From: a virus
IMG/VR virus record: IMGVR_UViG_3300022674_000023
Location: 1-48,246 of that record
DNA length: 48,246 nt
Strand: one strand, 5' to 3'
Made by a program: the position numbers and the translations under genes. Below the pieces are notes generated by a model, which was given only the letters and a program-made list of their open reading frames with translations, was not told where the DNA came from and made no database searches. Of the stretch, positions 26,193 to 35,092 are shown one piece after another (position 1 is the first letter of the stretch; every line of letters begins with the position of its first letter).

Positions 26193-26533
26193 TACTTATT
26201 ACCTCCCATTCGTTTAATGGGTTTGATCTTATACATTCTTTCTCCAGCTTGTAAATATTCAACATTGTTAAATGGAACAGATCTCCATCCCTTCTTTTCA
26301 AGGTCATATACATGAAGAATACCACTATTCTGCATCAGTTTTAATATGGCTGGTATATTAACTTTCTTCGGATGATCAATTTGTGGTATCTTTTGAAAGT
26401 TCAATGTACACTTCATAAATCTTGTTGTGCCATCCTTCTTTCTAAATTTAATATTTACTTCATCCTCTGAACTTACTTTATGCCAGAATTGAACTGCATT
26501 TTGAATAATTTCTGGATCAAATTCGTTTGCCAT
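26192..26533 (-). CDS. DUF2693/SH3-like small protein
   Basis: A 113-residue protein with FRKKDGTTRFMKCTLNF (about 30-46) and LHVYDLEKKGWRSVPFNNV (about 73-91). The pattern 'KKDGt.R...cTL ... v.D...g.wR.f...V' is that of the DUF2693 family of phage proteins with an SH3-like barrel, whose function is unknown. GGAGG precedes the start. Confidence 0.55.
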   Translation of the reverse strand: MANEFDPEIIQNAVQFWHKVSSEDEVNIKFRKKDGTTRFMKCTLNFQKIPQIDHPKKVNIPAILKLMQNSGILHVYDLEKKGWRSVPFNNVEYLQAGERMYKIKPIKRMGGNK

Positions 26534-26537
26534 TTAA

Positions 26538-27581
26538 TTATTTCCTCCGATCCAAATGTACTAGATCATCTGGACTTAAATCGTGATCGTCGATAATTTT
26601 GCTCATCAAATGACAAGTGTGATTACATAATTTACAATGCTTACGCTTGTCAGCACCTAGTATTGTTTGAGCAACACGATTCACTGAATAATCTTCCGTC
26701 TGTAAAAGATAACTCACGTTTGGAATCATCTTCGGAGTTAATACACCACGAATCCTTAAACACAAACGGATACTACCATCTGCATCAATTGATATATTGT
26801 GCAGGTTTCTTTCTATTTGACAATCCATATCGGATGGGAGAATACCCCATATTGCAGGCATCAATGTATTTTTCATATGAACATCTACATCATTATCTGA
26901 AATCAATTGAAACTGCTCGGCCAATACAGGAGATTGACCAACTAACAATTCTGGGTCTGAAACATTTGCAAAATCATAATATGGATTCTTTGCAATATCG
27001 ATAAATGTTACATCGCTGTTAATACCAGCTTCTGTTAATAATTGCACCAACTTATATAAATATTGTTGGTTATGTTTCATAACTGTTATTTCTGCAACTA
27101 CATCATCACATACTTCTTTCATCTTCTTCAGATTTTCAAAACCTGCGAGACTTTTTATAACGCTATCTTCATCCACATCTTCTGTTGCAAAGAAAACTGG
27201 ATCAACTGAAGCTGTGAATCCTTTAATGTTTCCCCGAACATCTTTTATCAATTTTTCAATCAACGGTTTAATCTGTTCGGTGTTATTTGAAATTATTGTA
27301 TAATGAATATCTTCATCGTTACAATAATTGATAATGTCAGCCAGGTCTTTACGGAGCATTGGTTCACCGCCATAAAAGATATGAAATGCATCTGGATTGT
27401 GTAATTTCAATAGAGATAAATATTTGATAACTTCATCGGTTGTCATTTCATTCTCGATATAATGTTTCATATCGGGATATTCTTCCGGCTTGTTATCATA
27501 ATTTTTAACTATTGCACAATAACTACATTTCAAATTACATCGCCTGGTCAACAACCAATTAACTATTCGTATTTTGCTCAT
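26538..27581 (-). CDS. radical SAM protein with SPASM-like C-terminal cysteines
   Basis: A 347-residue enzyme. RRCNLKCSYC (13-22) supplies the CxxxCxxC that binds the radical SAM 4Fe-4S cluster; FYGGEPML (about 69-76) is the SAM-binding GGE motif. The C-terminal third has cysteines in DCQIERNL, SIRLCLRIRG and KHCKLCNHTCHL, the layout of SPASM/twitch domains holding auxiliary clusters, as in peptide-modifying enzymes (PqqE, anSME). It lacks the QueE-type short insertion and is too long for QueE, so it is not an obvious 7-carboxy-7-deazaguanine synthase. It overlaps the FVTNSSS gene upstream by 23 bases, which makes that protein the nearest candidate substrate (inference). RBS AAGGAGA. Confidence 0.85.
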   Translation of the reverse strand: MSKIRIVNWLLTRRCNLKCSYCAIVKNYDNKPEEYPDMKHYIENEMTTDEVIKYLSLLKLHNPDAFHIFYGGEPMLRKDLADIINYCNDEDIHYTIISNNTEQIKPLIEKLIKDVRGNIKGFTASVDPVFFATEDVDEDSVIKSLAGFENLKKMKEVCDDVVAEITVMKHNQQYLYKLVQLLTEAGINSDVTFIDIAKNPYYDFANVSDPELLVGQSPVLAEQFQLISDNDVDVHMKNTLMPAIWGILPSDMDCQIERNLHNISIDADGSIRLCLRIRGVLTPKMIPNVSYLLQTEDYSVNRVAQTILGADKRKHCKLCNHTCHLMSKIIDDHDLSPDDLVHLDRRK

Positions 27582-27996
27582 TGGTCTCCTTCTTGAAGTC
27601 TTTTAATTTTGTATCAACAAGCCATCGGTCCATACTTTCTTGTGAAATTGGCTCAATCCGATTATTACCTTCACCACCAATTTCAAAAACGCTTAACATA
27701 AAGCCATGATTTTCACATATATTAAGTATAGTTTGATATGTACATGAATGAACTCCCTCATCTCCATAATACCAAAGATTTTCTCCAAATTTCAAATTTT
27801 CGAAATATTCTTCTTGTATATCTTTACGAACTTTTTCTATGGTTAAATCACCACAAATATCATAGTCACCCCATTCTTTTAAAACTTGTGCAAATTCTAT
27901 ATCAATTTCTTCTGTTGTTGGGGTGAAATCATTTGGTACGGCAACAATATAACCTGTTGATGAACTGTTGGTAACAAAGTCTCTTTTTATTTTCAT
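27559..27996 (-). CDS. FVTNSSS-motif protein
   Basis: A 145-residue protein starting MKIKRDFVTNSSSTGYIVAV. The N-terminal 'K.DFVTNSSS(S/T)(x)(F/Y)I' block recurs in many uncharacterised bacterial and phage proteins and is repeated in the 113-residue protein at 31419. The rest is acidic and varied, without a recognised domain. GGAG precedes the ATG, which overlaps the SbcC-like stop codon (ATGA). It overlaps the radical SAM gene. Being Ser-Ser-Ser rich and conserved, the motif might be a modification or targeting tag, but its role is unknown. Confidence 0.65.
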   Translation of the reverse strand: MKIKRDFVTNSSSTGYIVAVPNDFTPTTEEIDIEFAQVLKEWGDYDICGDLTIEKVRKDIQEEYFENLKFGENLWYYGDEGVHSCTYQTILNICENHGFMLSVFEIGGEGNNRIEPISQESMDRWLVDTKLKDFKKETNEQNTNS

Positions 27997-30182
27997 TTCA
28001 ACTCCAGTATTTCATCTGCTTCTAATTGTTCAACTTGTGTATGTGAAATTAAATAAATAGATTTTCCTATCTTTAATTTTGACAATATTTTTGAAACAAA
28101 TCCAATGTTTTCTTCATCTAAACTATCAAATATTTCATCAAACAATAATATATTTATATTAACATCTTGAACGCTTGACTGTAGATCACCAAGTGTCAAA
28201 ATGGTTGCAATATCAACAAGTCTCGTTTGACCACCAGATAATTGGATTCTTGAATTTGCTCTTGTGTATGTATCAAGAACATTAACTGAAATTTTGTCTC
28301 TGAACTCACCTGCTTTTGTTGCTGCTAATGTATCGAATGAAACGATATATCTACCATTTGTTAATTGATCAAGATACTCAGATACCTTTTCATTCATAAA
28401 TGGAACTGCTTCATCAATCAACATTGATGGGATACCTGATGGTGACCATGCAGATTTCCAAAATGCAGCTAATGTTTCTTCTTTTTGTAAATTCTTAAGA
28501 GCTTCATTTGATTCTTCTATCTTTTTATCAAGCTCTTGTTTTCGCATTTGATATGCAGCCAATTGAGTCATATCATACTCTTCAGTTTCTGCCATTTCCA
28601 ATCTTAACTCATGACCTTTCATTCCTTGTTGGATATTTCCGATCATGTGTTCAATTTCGCTACGGCGTTCATTTGACTTCATAACAACTGTTTTCATTTC
28701 ATTTAATTCACTTAACTTATGTGTTAAGTTATCAATGTATTCTGCATAATCAGCTTCAATTTTTTCTGCTTCTTTTTCAGCTAATTGTTTGACTTTTGTT
28801 ATTGTTGAAGCTAACTTAGTTGTGACTTCTGAAATCAATTTTATTTCATCATCTTTTAAATCAGAAACAACTATCTGAAATGAATTATGTTGTTGAGTCT
28901 TTTTTGTTTGTGCATCATTTAAAGATTCAAACAACTTTGTGTTTTCTGCATGTATTGACTTTTCTTTTCTTTCTATTTTTTCATATTGAATAACCATTTT
29001 CAATGCTTCATTTTCTAAATGGTCACGACATTCATCGTCAATATCACGAAGGCATGTTGGGCATTCGCCTTCGTCCAATTCAAGACTATTATTCAATTTA
29101 TCAATTTGAACTTGAATCATTTTTCTTTCGGTTTCAAGTGCTGATATTTTGGATGAATTATCTGCTCTTTCTTTTTTAATATCAGAAATTTCATCATCAA
29201 TTTTTGTCATTTCTTTTTGATGACTTGATAGAAAAGTTTCATACTTCGATCTTTGCTTTTCAACAATTCCTTGTTTTGCTTTTTCAGCGGCACCTTGAAT
29301 CTCAGAAATTTTTGAATCACGACTATTCATCAATTTTAATCTGGTTGTTTCTTTTTCGTTTTCGTGATATGTGATTCGTTTTTCTGTATCTTGTATCTGC
29401 TCAATTAGCTTTTCAATATCAGCTTTCAGATCAGGTAATTTGTTATAATCCCCTTGCCATTTATCAAGAAGTCTTTGAGAATCTTCAAGAGCTTTCTTTT
29501 CATTATCAATTTTTTCTTGACGTTCGATTTTAAAATTCTTTACCTGTTCCAACATTATATCGATTTGGTCTTCTGTATTTGCAAGAATACCACGATCAAT
29601 ACCAACTTGTTCAATGACCTTTTGTATGTTTTCTTTTATTGCTTTGAGATCATTGTCAGCTTCTTTATACCATTGAGTGTAAATATCCAGATCTAATATC
29701 TTTCTAAATATTTCTTTTTTATCTGAATCGACTAAATCAGTAAAGAAGTCTTTGACCTTTTGACCAAACATTAAAGTGTTCATAAATGATTTCTTTGAAC
29801 AAATTAATCTTTCAACTTCAGGAACAACTTCTCTATGACCTTTCTTATACGGATCTTCGCCATTCTTACAAATGGTTACTGTATTGTTTAGCTTTGTATA
29901 TTTATGATAACGGTCAACCTGGTAAGTATCGGTATTGATTGAAAATTTTACCCATGTATGACAATTCTTACCTACCCGATTATTTACAACATCATCCCCT
30001 TTTACTTTCTTACATGTTTCGCCATAAAGAGTAAAGGGTAGAGCTTCAAGAGACATTGTTTTGCCGATACCATTTGGACCTGTTATAAGGGTTAGCTTAT
30101 CATTTTCAAATGTCAGAATCATCGGATCAATGTATGGTCCGAAATTTTCCATTCCGACTTCATTAAATACTATATCTCTCAT
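27993..30182 (-). CDS. SbcC/Rad50-like recombination ATPase (T4 gp46 type)
   Basis: The large subunit of the SbcCD/MR exonuclease, which processes DNA ends for recombination-dependent replication. With ATG at 30182 (729 residues, GAGGGG upstream, stop of gp47-like gene two bases before), GPNGIGKT (35-42) is the Walker A. Two long coiled coils flank the zinc-hook CPTCLRDID (about 375). The signature LSGGQTRLVD (about 652) and Walker B ILLFDEIFDSLDEEN (about 683-697) lie in the C-terminal lobe. The length is between T4 gp46 (560) and SbcC (1048). It forms an operon with the gp47-like nuclease. Confidence 0.93.
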   Translation of the reverse strand: MRDIVFNEVGMENFGPYIDPMILTFENDKLTLITGPNGIGKTMSLEALPFTLYGETCKKVKGDDVVNNRVGKNCHTWVKFSINTDTYQVDRYHKYTKLNNTVTICKNGEDPYKKGHREVVPEVERLICSKKSFMNTLMFGQKVKDFFTDLVDSDKKEIFRKILDLDIYTQWYKEADNDLKAIKENIQKVIEQVGIDRGILANTEDQIDIMLEQVKNFKIERQEKIDNEKKALEDSQRLLDKWQGDYNKLPDLKADIEKLIEQIQDTEKRITYHENEKETTRLKLMNSRDSKISEIQGAAEKAKQGIVEKQRSKYETFLSSHQKEMTKIDDEISDIKKERADNSSKISALETERKMIQVQIDKLNNSLELDEGECPTCLRDIDDECRDHLENEALKMVIQYEKIERKEKSIHAENTKLFESLNDAQTKKTQQHNSFQIVVSDLKDDEIKLISEVTTKLASTITKVKQLAEKEAEKIEADYAEYIDNLTHKLSELNEMKTVVMKSNERRSEIEHMIGNIQQGMKGHELRLEMAETEEYDMTQLAAYQMRKQELDKKIEESNEALKNLQKEETLAAFWKSAWSPSGIPSMLIDEAVPFMNEKVSEYLDQLTNGRYIVSFDTLAATKAGEFRDKISVNVLDTYTRANSRIQLSGGQTRLVDIATILTLGDLQSSVQDVNINILLFDEIFDSLDEENIGFVSKILSKLKIGKSIYLISHTQVEQLEADEILELK

Positions 30183-30183
30183 A

Positions 30184-31203
30184 TTACCCCTCACACCTAT
30201 CGACTAACGAAAGAGCTTTATTTAAATACGCTTCTTGTTCGTCTTCAGGGATTTCTTTTATTTCTAAAAACTTTTGAAATTTATCAGCTTGAGACATTGA
30301 ACTTGTAATTCCTCTGTTCGTTATGTCTTTATCGATCTTGTCAATGACCATGAAATCATTATCTTTTCCAAGATCGATTGTTTCACGTTTTATTACTTTG
30401 ACCCAATGTCCTTCTTCTCTTGCTTCGTTAGCGAGTCGAAGAATCTCTTCCTTATTTGAGTGTTTGATGTCAAGTTCGATATGTTTTTTGTAACCTTCGG
30501 TTGGGATACTTTCGACTTCCAGAGTTTCTGTATCATACACCAAAAATCTTTTATCATCGTTTTTCTCCCCCCAATCTAATTGAATTGGTGATCCGACATA
30601 ATATAAACGAATAGATGGTCGGAGTATTTCTTGTGGTTTATGATAATGACCCAATAGAACAACTTCATATCGTCCATCTAAATCTCTTAAAGATATATCT
30701 GATACGATACTGATACCTGAATTTAACATTCCTTCACTTAAACCGAAATGTGATACCAATGTTCTTGCACTATTTTTCTTAATTATATTAACCATATCGG
30801 GTCCATATGGTACCATTAACATATCATCAATTGTTAGAGTTTCATTGAAAGGTACCCATGTTACTCCAGGTAGATTTTTTAATGGTTTTAGTGCTGAAAT
30901 TACATTATGACCTTTTCCTGATAAATCATGATTACCGTCAATGACATAAAATTTTAATTTATCAGACCAATGATGAAAGAAGTCAATCATTAAATCTTGA
31001 GCGATTGCATATATAATTGATTTGCCATGTAACAAATCTCCACCGATGGTCATTGTAGGAATATCATTATCAACAAGATATTGTGCCATTGAATCTAATG
31101 CTGATTTAATACTATGTAATCGCTCTGGAAGATTTGATTCATCTTCTAATTTGTCCTGGCCATATCTGGACAAATGTATATCTGCTGTATATCCAAATTT
31201 CAT
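30184..31203 (-). CDS. SbcD/Mre11-like exonuclease subunit (T4 gp47 type)
   Basis: A 339-residue calcineurin-like phosphoesterase. Metal-binding motifs appear in order: TADIHLS (D8, H10), IGGDLLHG (D56), VIDGNHDLSG (N91, H92) and LGHYHKPQ (about 193-200), the two-metal site of Mre11/SbcD/gp47. It partners the SbcC-like protein directly downstream (stop TAA and next ATG two bases apart) to degrade or trim DNA ends, possibly host DNA or to feed recombination. RBS GAGGTA lies in the upstream leader. Confidence 0.93.
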   Translation of the reverse strand: MKFGYTADIHLSRYGQDKLEDESNLPERLHSIKSALDSMAQYLVDNDIPTMTIGGDLLHGKSIIYAIAQDLMIDFFHHWSDKLKFYVIDGNHDLSGKGHNVISALKPLKNLPGVTWVPFNETLTIDDMLMVPYGPDMVNIIKKNSARTLVSHFGLSEGMLNSGISIVSDISLRDLDGRYEVVLLGHYHKPQEILRPSIRLYYVGSPIQLDWGEKNDDKRFLVYDTETLEVESIPTEGYKKHIELDIKHSNKEEILRLANEAREEGHWVKVIKRETIDLGKDNDFMVIDKIDKDITNRGITSSMSQADKFQKFLEIKEIPEDEQEAYLNKALSLVDRCEG

Positions 31204-31215
31204 ATTATACCTCGG

Positions 31216-31416
31216 TTATAGAGATTTTTCCTTCGTCACTTCTTTTAAATCATCTGTTTGTTCCATTGGTTGTTCAATTACAGGGCGCTTATCTTGTTCC
31301 TTTATGAGTTCTTGTTTGTATTTACCCCATATCGGAATTACTAGAGTAATAAGTATGCCTATTATCATAACAACAATCATTACTTCTATCAGTGTAAACC
31401 CTTTATTTCTTTTCAT
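31216..31416 (-). CDS. type IV prepilin-like (pseudopilin) membrane protein
   Basis: I choose ATG at 31416 (66 residues) because GAGGTAAAA lies upstream. It begins MKRNKGFTLIEVMIVVMIIG: the basic leader, glycine at -1, Phe+1 and Glu+5 are exactly the type IV prepilin/pseudopilin cleavage and helix motif. The transmembrane helix spans residues 7-27 and a charged, probably unstructured tail of about 40 residues follows, with no globular pilin domain. Prepilin peptidase of the host would be the expected processor. It is unusual for a phage gene; it may mimic or interfere with host pili or secretion, or simply reuse the hydrophobic helix. It sits between an FVTNSSS gene and the nuclease genes. 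Confidence 0.7.
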   Translation of the reverse strand: MKRNKGFTLIEVMIVVMIIGILITLVIPIWGKYKQELIKEQDKRPVIEQPMEQTDDLKEVTKEKSL

Positions 31417-31418
31417 TT

Positions 31419-31760
31419 TTACCTCAGCCATTCTTCGAATCGCCAAGAGAATGATTTTGATTCACCACCATCTCTTAACATGTAATCATAAACACGACCA
31501 ATTATCGTTCCATCTTCATCGCCAAATGCGATATAATTTTCTCCTGGTCTAAGGATTGCATTGTTGTTTTTCGCTGATTCTATCAACGCTTCGTGTGTCA
31601 ATTCTTCTCGGCCATTCCAAGTATAACAGTCAAGAAATTCTTTAACCAATTGTGGATTCTCTTTAGCAAAATCATCAACCATCAATGCTTTATCAGTATG
31701 ATTTGTAATTATAAATGCTGTTGAACTACTGTTTGTTACAAAATCTGATTTTAGTTTCAT
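31419..31760 (-). CDS. FVTNSSS-motif protein
   Basis: With ATG at 31760 (113 residues, AGAGGGAAT upstream) it starts MKLKSDFVTNSSSTAFII, nearly the same as the N-terminus of the protein at 27559. The rest differs (PGENYIAFGDEDGTIIGRV in the middle). The two therefore share only the leader-like segment. Its ATG overlaps the stop of the small Cys-rich gene upstream (TTG-started), so the two may be translated together. Function unknown. Confidence 0.65.
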   Translation of the reverse strand: MKLKSDFVTNSSSTAFIITNHTDKALMVDDFAKENPQLVKEFLDCYTWNGREELTHEALIESAKNNNAILRPGENYIAFGDEDGTIIGRVYDYMLRDGGESKSFSWRFEEWLR

Positions 31761-31927
31761 ATTCCCTCTGTATAACATTCTACAATGCTCATTTCTTCCA
31801 TACAATCAACACACATTGGTGCGCCATCATATATAACTTCAGAAACAGAACATATATCGGTATTCCTTTCACATTTCTCACATTCAAATGAAATGAGAAC
31901 AGCGTCTGGTTCTAGTATTTGTTTCAA
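31757..31927 (-). CDS. small Cys-rich (zinc-finger-like) protein, TTG start
   Basis: A 56-residue protein starting at TTG (31927) with GGGAGGTGAATATT just upstream, a strong site. It has CEKC (16-19), C26 and CVDC (39-42), enough for one zinc knuckle. The stop overlaps the ATG of the FVTNSSS gene. Automatic ATG-only searches would miss it. No function known. Confidence 0.6.
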   Translation of the reverse strand: MKQILEPDAVLISFECEKCERNTDICSVSEVIYDGAPMCVDCMEEMSIVECYTEGI

Positions 31928-31932
31928 AATAT

Positions 31933-33336
31933 TCACCTCCCGGATAATATATCTAATGCTACTTGATCATCAACGATATTCATTTTGTCGTCTTTGAAAA
32001 AGATATATTGGATTGGCCATCCTTTTTCATTGTAAAAATTGCGACGACCATAAAATGTATTTGCTATTTCAGGACAACCATAGTCAACCATATCAATTAT
32101 AATAGGAGTTTTCTTGTCTGGGTGTGTTCTTGTAACTCTTCCAGATAATTGATCAACATTTTTAATTGGTGAAGTCATTATAATACAATCTTTCCAAGGT
32201 ACATCGATTCCATCACGACATTTACCTGGAGTTGTATATGTAATTTTCTGTTCTAATGTATCAGCTTTAGCTGTGCCACAGAATTTTGACTTGCTTCTGA
32301 ATTGTGTTTCTTCGAGATGTTCATCAATTATTTTGATACGTTCGACCATACATATAAGATGTCTATTGACTCCTAATTTTGCTATCAACCCTCTGAGAGC
32401 TTCCCTGTAGGGTTTTGATTTTCGCATTAGATTAAGATACCTTGCACGTTGAAAACGACCCTCCCATCGAAGGTAGCGGCCCCTTCTAGGTGTATCTATT
32501 TCATAATCTAATAACAATACTGTAACCTTGGCTGGCATTGTTCCTTCGGTGTCTGTATCTGCAAATATACTTCCCAAATGATATTCAATTATATCTCCAT
32601 TACCGTCATATCGATATGGAGTTGCGCTTAAACCAAATGTTACTTTTGATGGAATGTGAATTGAACATTCTGAAAATGTTGGAGCACCTACTGTTGTATG
32701 AACTTCATCTCCAATAAACACTCCAACATTTGCATCATTTAATGCGGTCAAAAATTCTTCTCGTTTTCTTTTTAATAATGATATAAATGTTTGTACGGTT
32801 CCAATGATGATTGGTTTCTTCAATTCATCTTTAAATTTTACAGATGTTAATCTTGCAATGTTTTGCTCTTCGCAATCAGTGAATTGTAGAATCCTTTCTG
32901 TCCATTGTACTGCTAATGCGTCACGGTGAACGAGAATCATTACTTTCTTTTTTCTTTCACAGATAACATATATTGATATGACTGTTTTTCCAACTCCGGG
33001 AGCTAATTGAATAATCCCTTTATTGTTATTCATCATATAATCAATTGCTAACTTTTGTGTTTCGCTTCTGGGTGTAATATTATGTTTAATATTAATATCT
33101 TCGCCATCATGTGTAATGTCTTTAACATTTTCAATTGTGGCGTAATCATCTAAAGGAAAATATCGAGGCACAAGCAAAAACTTTTCAGATTCAATATAAA
33201 ACTTTTGTATTTCTATTGTTGGTGTTTGATATGCCTGAAATGTTCTTGTCAGTTTTTCTTTCACATCAATGTAAAATTGTGTATCTCTATATTTCTTTGG
33301 AATCAGTAACCCAGATCGTTTAATAACATCGACCAT
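31933..33336 (-). CDS. UvsW-like superfamily 2 DNA/RNA helicase
   Basis: A 467-residue SF2 helicase. Motifs: Walker A LAPGVGKT (111-118), motif Ia VHRDALAVQW (137-146), DEVH (210-213), SATP (237-240) and the motif VI QLSGRVTRTHP (about 421). An N-terminal ~90-residue part precedes the helicase core, as in T4 UvsW. In T4 this enzyme unwinds branched DNA and R-loops and helps switch from origin- to recombination-based replication. GAGGA precedes the ATG. It lies between QueD and the SbcCD-like pair. Confidence 0.85.
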   Translation of the reverse strand: MVDVIKRSGLLIPKKYRDTQFYIDVKEKLTRTFQAYQTPTIEIQKFYIESEKFLLVPRYFPLDDYATIENVKDITHDGEDINIKHNITPRSETQKLAIDYMMNNNKGIIQLAPGVGKTVISIYVICERKKKVMILVHRDALAVQWTERILQFTDCEEQNIARLTSVKFKDELKKPIIIGTVQTFISLLKRKREEFLTALNDANVGVFIGDEVHTTVGAPTFSECSIHIPSKVTFGLSATPYRYDGNGDIIEYHLGSIFADTDTEGTMPAKVTVLLLDYEIDTPRRGRYLRWEGRFQRARYLNLMRKSKPYREALRGLIAKLGVNRHLICMVERIKIIDEHLEETQFRSKSKFCGTAKADTLEQKITYTTPGKCRDGIDVPWKDCIIMTSPIKNVDQLSGRVTRTHPDKKTPIIIDMVDYGCPEIANTFYGRRNFYNEKGWPIQYIFFKDDKMNIVDDQVALDILSGR

Positions 33337-33348
33337 TACATCGTCCTC

Positions 33349-33777
33349 TTAATCTTCGGAATATGTTGCCTGAGACGTATCCGTTTCATAAATTGTAATG
33401 AAATCTACTTTAATGTCTCCAGCATACTTTGCTACTTCTGTACTGAAATATTCAAACATATCTCTCGACATGTTTTCCGCTGTTGGTTCATAATCAACAA
33501 CAATTACTTTTAGAAATGGCATTTGTTGTTGTAATTTCATGAACTTATCTGCGTCTGAGGAATGAATCATCATGGCATGATCTAGATGTTTGAAGTAATG
33601 TAATGCCATTGCCTTCACATCTCCGAAATCCATTATCATTCCATTTGGATTTAACCGTTCACTTTTCAATCCAATGATGACTGTATAATTATGACCGTGA
33701 AAATTCTTACATAAACCATCATGGCAACTGAGTCTATGACCCATTGAAAAAGTGAACTCTTTTGATATTCTGTACAT
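33349..33777 (-). CDS. queD: 6-carboxy-tetrahydropterin synthase QueD
   Basis: With ATG at 33777 (142 residues, AAGGGAGAT upstream) the protein is the usual length. It makes 6-carboxy-5,6,7,8-tetrahydropterin from dihydroneopterin triphosphate, the second step to 7-deazaguanine (preQ0/queuosine). Motifs: FSMGHRLSCHDGLCKNFHGHNY with the zinc-binding His residues and Cys23-type catalytic cysteine, MDFGDVK, LDHAMM and EPTAENMSRD, the PTPS/QueD series. It starts ten bases before the topoisomerase A-like stop. Together with FolE2 at 11203 it covers two steps; QueE, QueC and a transglycosylase are not visible here. Confidence 0.92.
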   Translation of the reverse strand: MYRISKEFTFSMGHRLSCHDGLCKNFHGHNYTVIIGLKSERLNPNGMIMDFGDVKAMALHYFKHLDHAMMIHSSDADKFMKLQQQMPFLKVIVVDYEPTAENMSRDMFEYFSTEVAKYAGDIKVDFITIYETDTSQATYSED

Positions 33778-33787
33778 ACGATCTCCC

Positions 33788-35092
33788 TTACTGAAAAGTG
33801 GAATATTGTTCAATTAAGAACTTATCTAAATTTTTGAGTGTTGCTGTATATTCTTCTTTTTGCGTAACTAATTCATTTGTATCAATCTCCAATGTTAGGA
33901 GTTTATTGATTTTATATTTATTCAAAAGATCTTTTACTGGATCTAAATTTGACATCATGTGTTGCCTTGCAATTGCTTTTAATGTATCTTCAACATTTAA
34001 TTTATTTCCGATGCATGATGCAATAGTTGGTCTAATCATTTCCAGTAACTCATATTCTTCAATTAGTGCGTCGAGTCTTCCGATTTCCTCATTCAGCATC
34101 CTCTTATTCATTTCAGAAAACATTTTGTATGTGTCTAATAGAAGATCATCGACTGGTTTTACAAGTACTTTACTGTTTACATCAACTACGGTTATTTCAA
34201 ATGATACCGAACCTTTAACAACTTCTTTCAATTTTTCTACAAAATCTTGATAGATTTTATCTCTGTTTCTTTCTCTTAACACTTGAAAAACAATTTCTGT
34301 ATCAACGGCTGATAGATCAGTGAACCCGATCATTCCTGAATCCAACTCTGCTGAAAATTTATTAAGGATTGTTTCAAATCTTTTACCGGGTGGCCACGAC
34401 CGTAATGTTAATTTATTATTTTTGGGATCTTCTTCGATGATCCCTTCAACATCAATCTTGTTTTTTCCTTTTGTTAGCAGTTTTTTCAATTCAGCAGGTG
34501 TTGAAGTTACCGTACAATCAGAAATCGGAACAGGAACTGGCTCTGTTTTTCTATGACCTAATAACCATAATAATCTTGCTTTCAATGAATCGTATGTATA
34601 ACAAGGAATAAATGTCTTATATCCGAAACCAATTCCTTGTGTATAATCGTTGCCTAGTAAACATAATGGCATCATTGTTGGTAGAAATACAGGTTCTTTA
34701 TCGCCCAATTCTGTAGGGACCTCAGGGCAATATTTAATATATTTGAACGCCAATTCCAATGTCCTTGGATTCATTTTACATTCTGTGTATCTTGGTGCTG
34801 CTGGACCCGTTGGTTCGACTCCAACATTTGAACCGAAATTACCTTGACCGATTAGAAACCCTTGTCGAACTAATTGAACAATCGTCCCGTAACATTCTCC
34901 ATGTGGGTGATAGTGTCCAGTGGTATATGAATCAACTTGCCGCGATTTTACATATTTAGCTCTTGCGATTTTGTAAGCTGACAATAATGCTCGACGCTCA
35001 ACGGGTTTCAAACCATCAAGATCTAAGGGAAAATTTCTGTAATTTGAATATTCCCCGTACTCCTTATACAACCTTGGCAATGTTTGGTCCAT
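33788..35092 (-). CDS. type II DNA topoisomerase, GyrA/ParC-like subunit (T4 gp52 type)
   Basis: A 434-residue DNA cleavage subunit. The catalytic tyrosine is Y102 in AAPRYTECK (family AARYTEAR). Other GyrA landmarks are LKPVERRALLSAY (29-40), HPHGECYGT (62-70) and NFGSNVG (85-91). It ends before the C-terminal beta-propeller of gyrase, as T4 gp52 and topoisomerase IV-like phage enzymes do, so it should relax or decatenate rather than supercoil. It works with the ATPase subunit at 38386. RBS not strong; overlaps the 136-residue gene by 29 bases. Confidence 0.95.
   Translation of the reverse strand: MDQTLPRLYKEYGEYSNYRNFPLDLDGLKPVERRALLSAYKIARAKYVKSRQVDSYTTGHYHPHGECYGTIVQLVRQGFLIGQGNFGSNVGVEPTGPAAPRYTECKMNPRTLELAFKYIKYCPEVPTELGDKEPVFLPTMMPLCLLGNDYTQGIGFGYKTFIPCYTYDSLKARLLWLLGHRKTEPVPVPISDCTVTSTPAELKKLLTKGKNKIDVEGIIEEDPKNNKLTLRSWPPGKRFETILNKFSAELDSGMIGFTDLSAVDTEIVFQVLRERNRDKIYQDFVEKLKEVVKGSVSFEITVVDVNSKVLVKPVDDLLLDTYKMFSEMNKRMLNEEIGRLDALIEEYELLEMIRPTIASCIGNKLNVEDTLKAIARQHMMSNLDPVKDLLNKYKINKLLTLEIDTNELVTQKEEYTATLKNLDKFLIEQYSTFQ

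Noticed and set aside
26538-27581. Radical SAM protein as QueE (7-deazaguanine pathway)
   Set aside because: Too long, and C-terminal cysteines are SPASM-like; FolE2 and QueD presence made it tempting, but sequence does not fit QueE.
31022-31552. 176-residue plus-strand ORF
   Set aside because: It spans three supported minus-strand genes (nuclease, prepilin-like, FVTNSSS) and has no recognisable composition or RBS.
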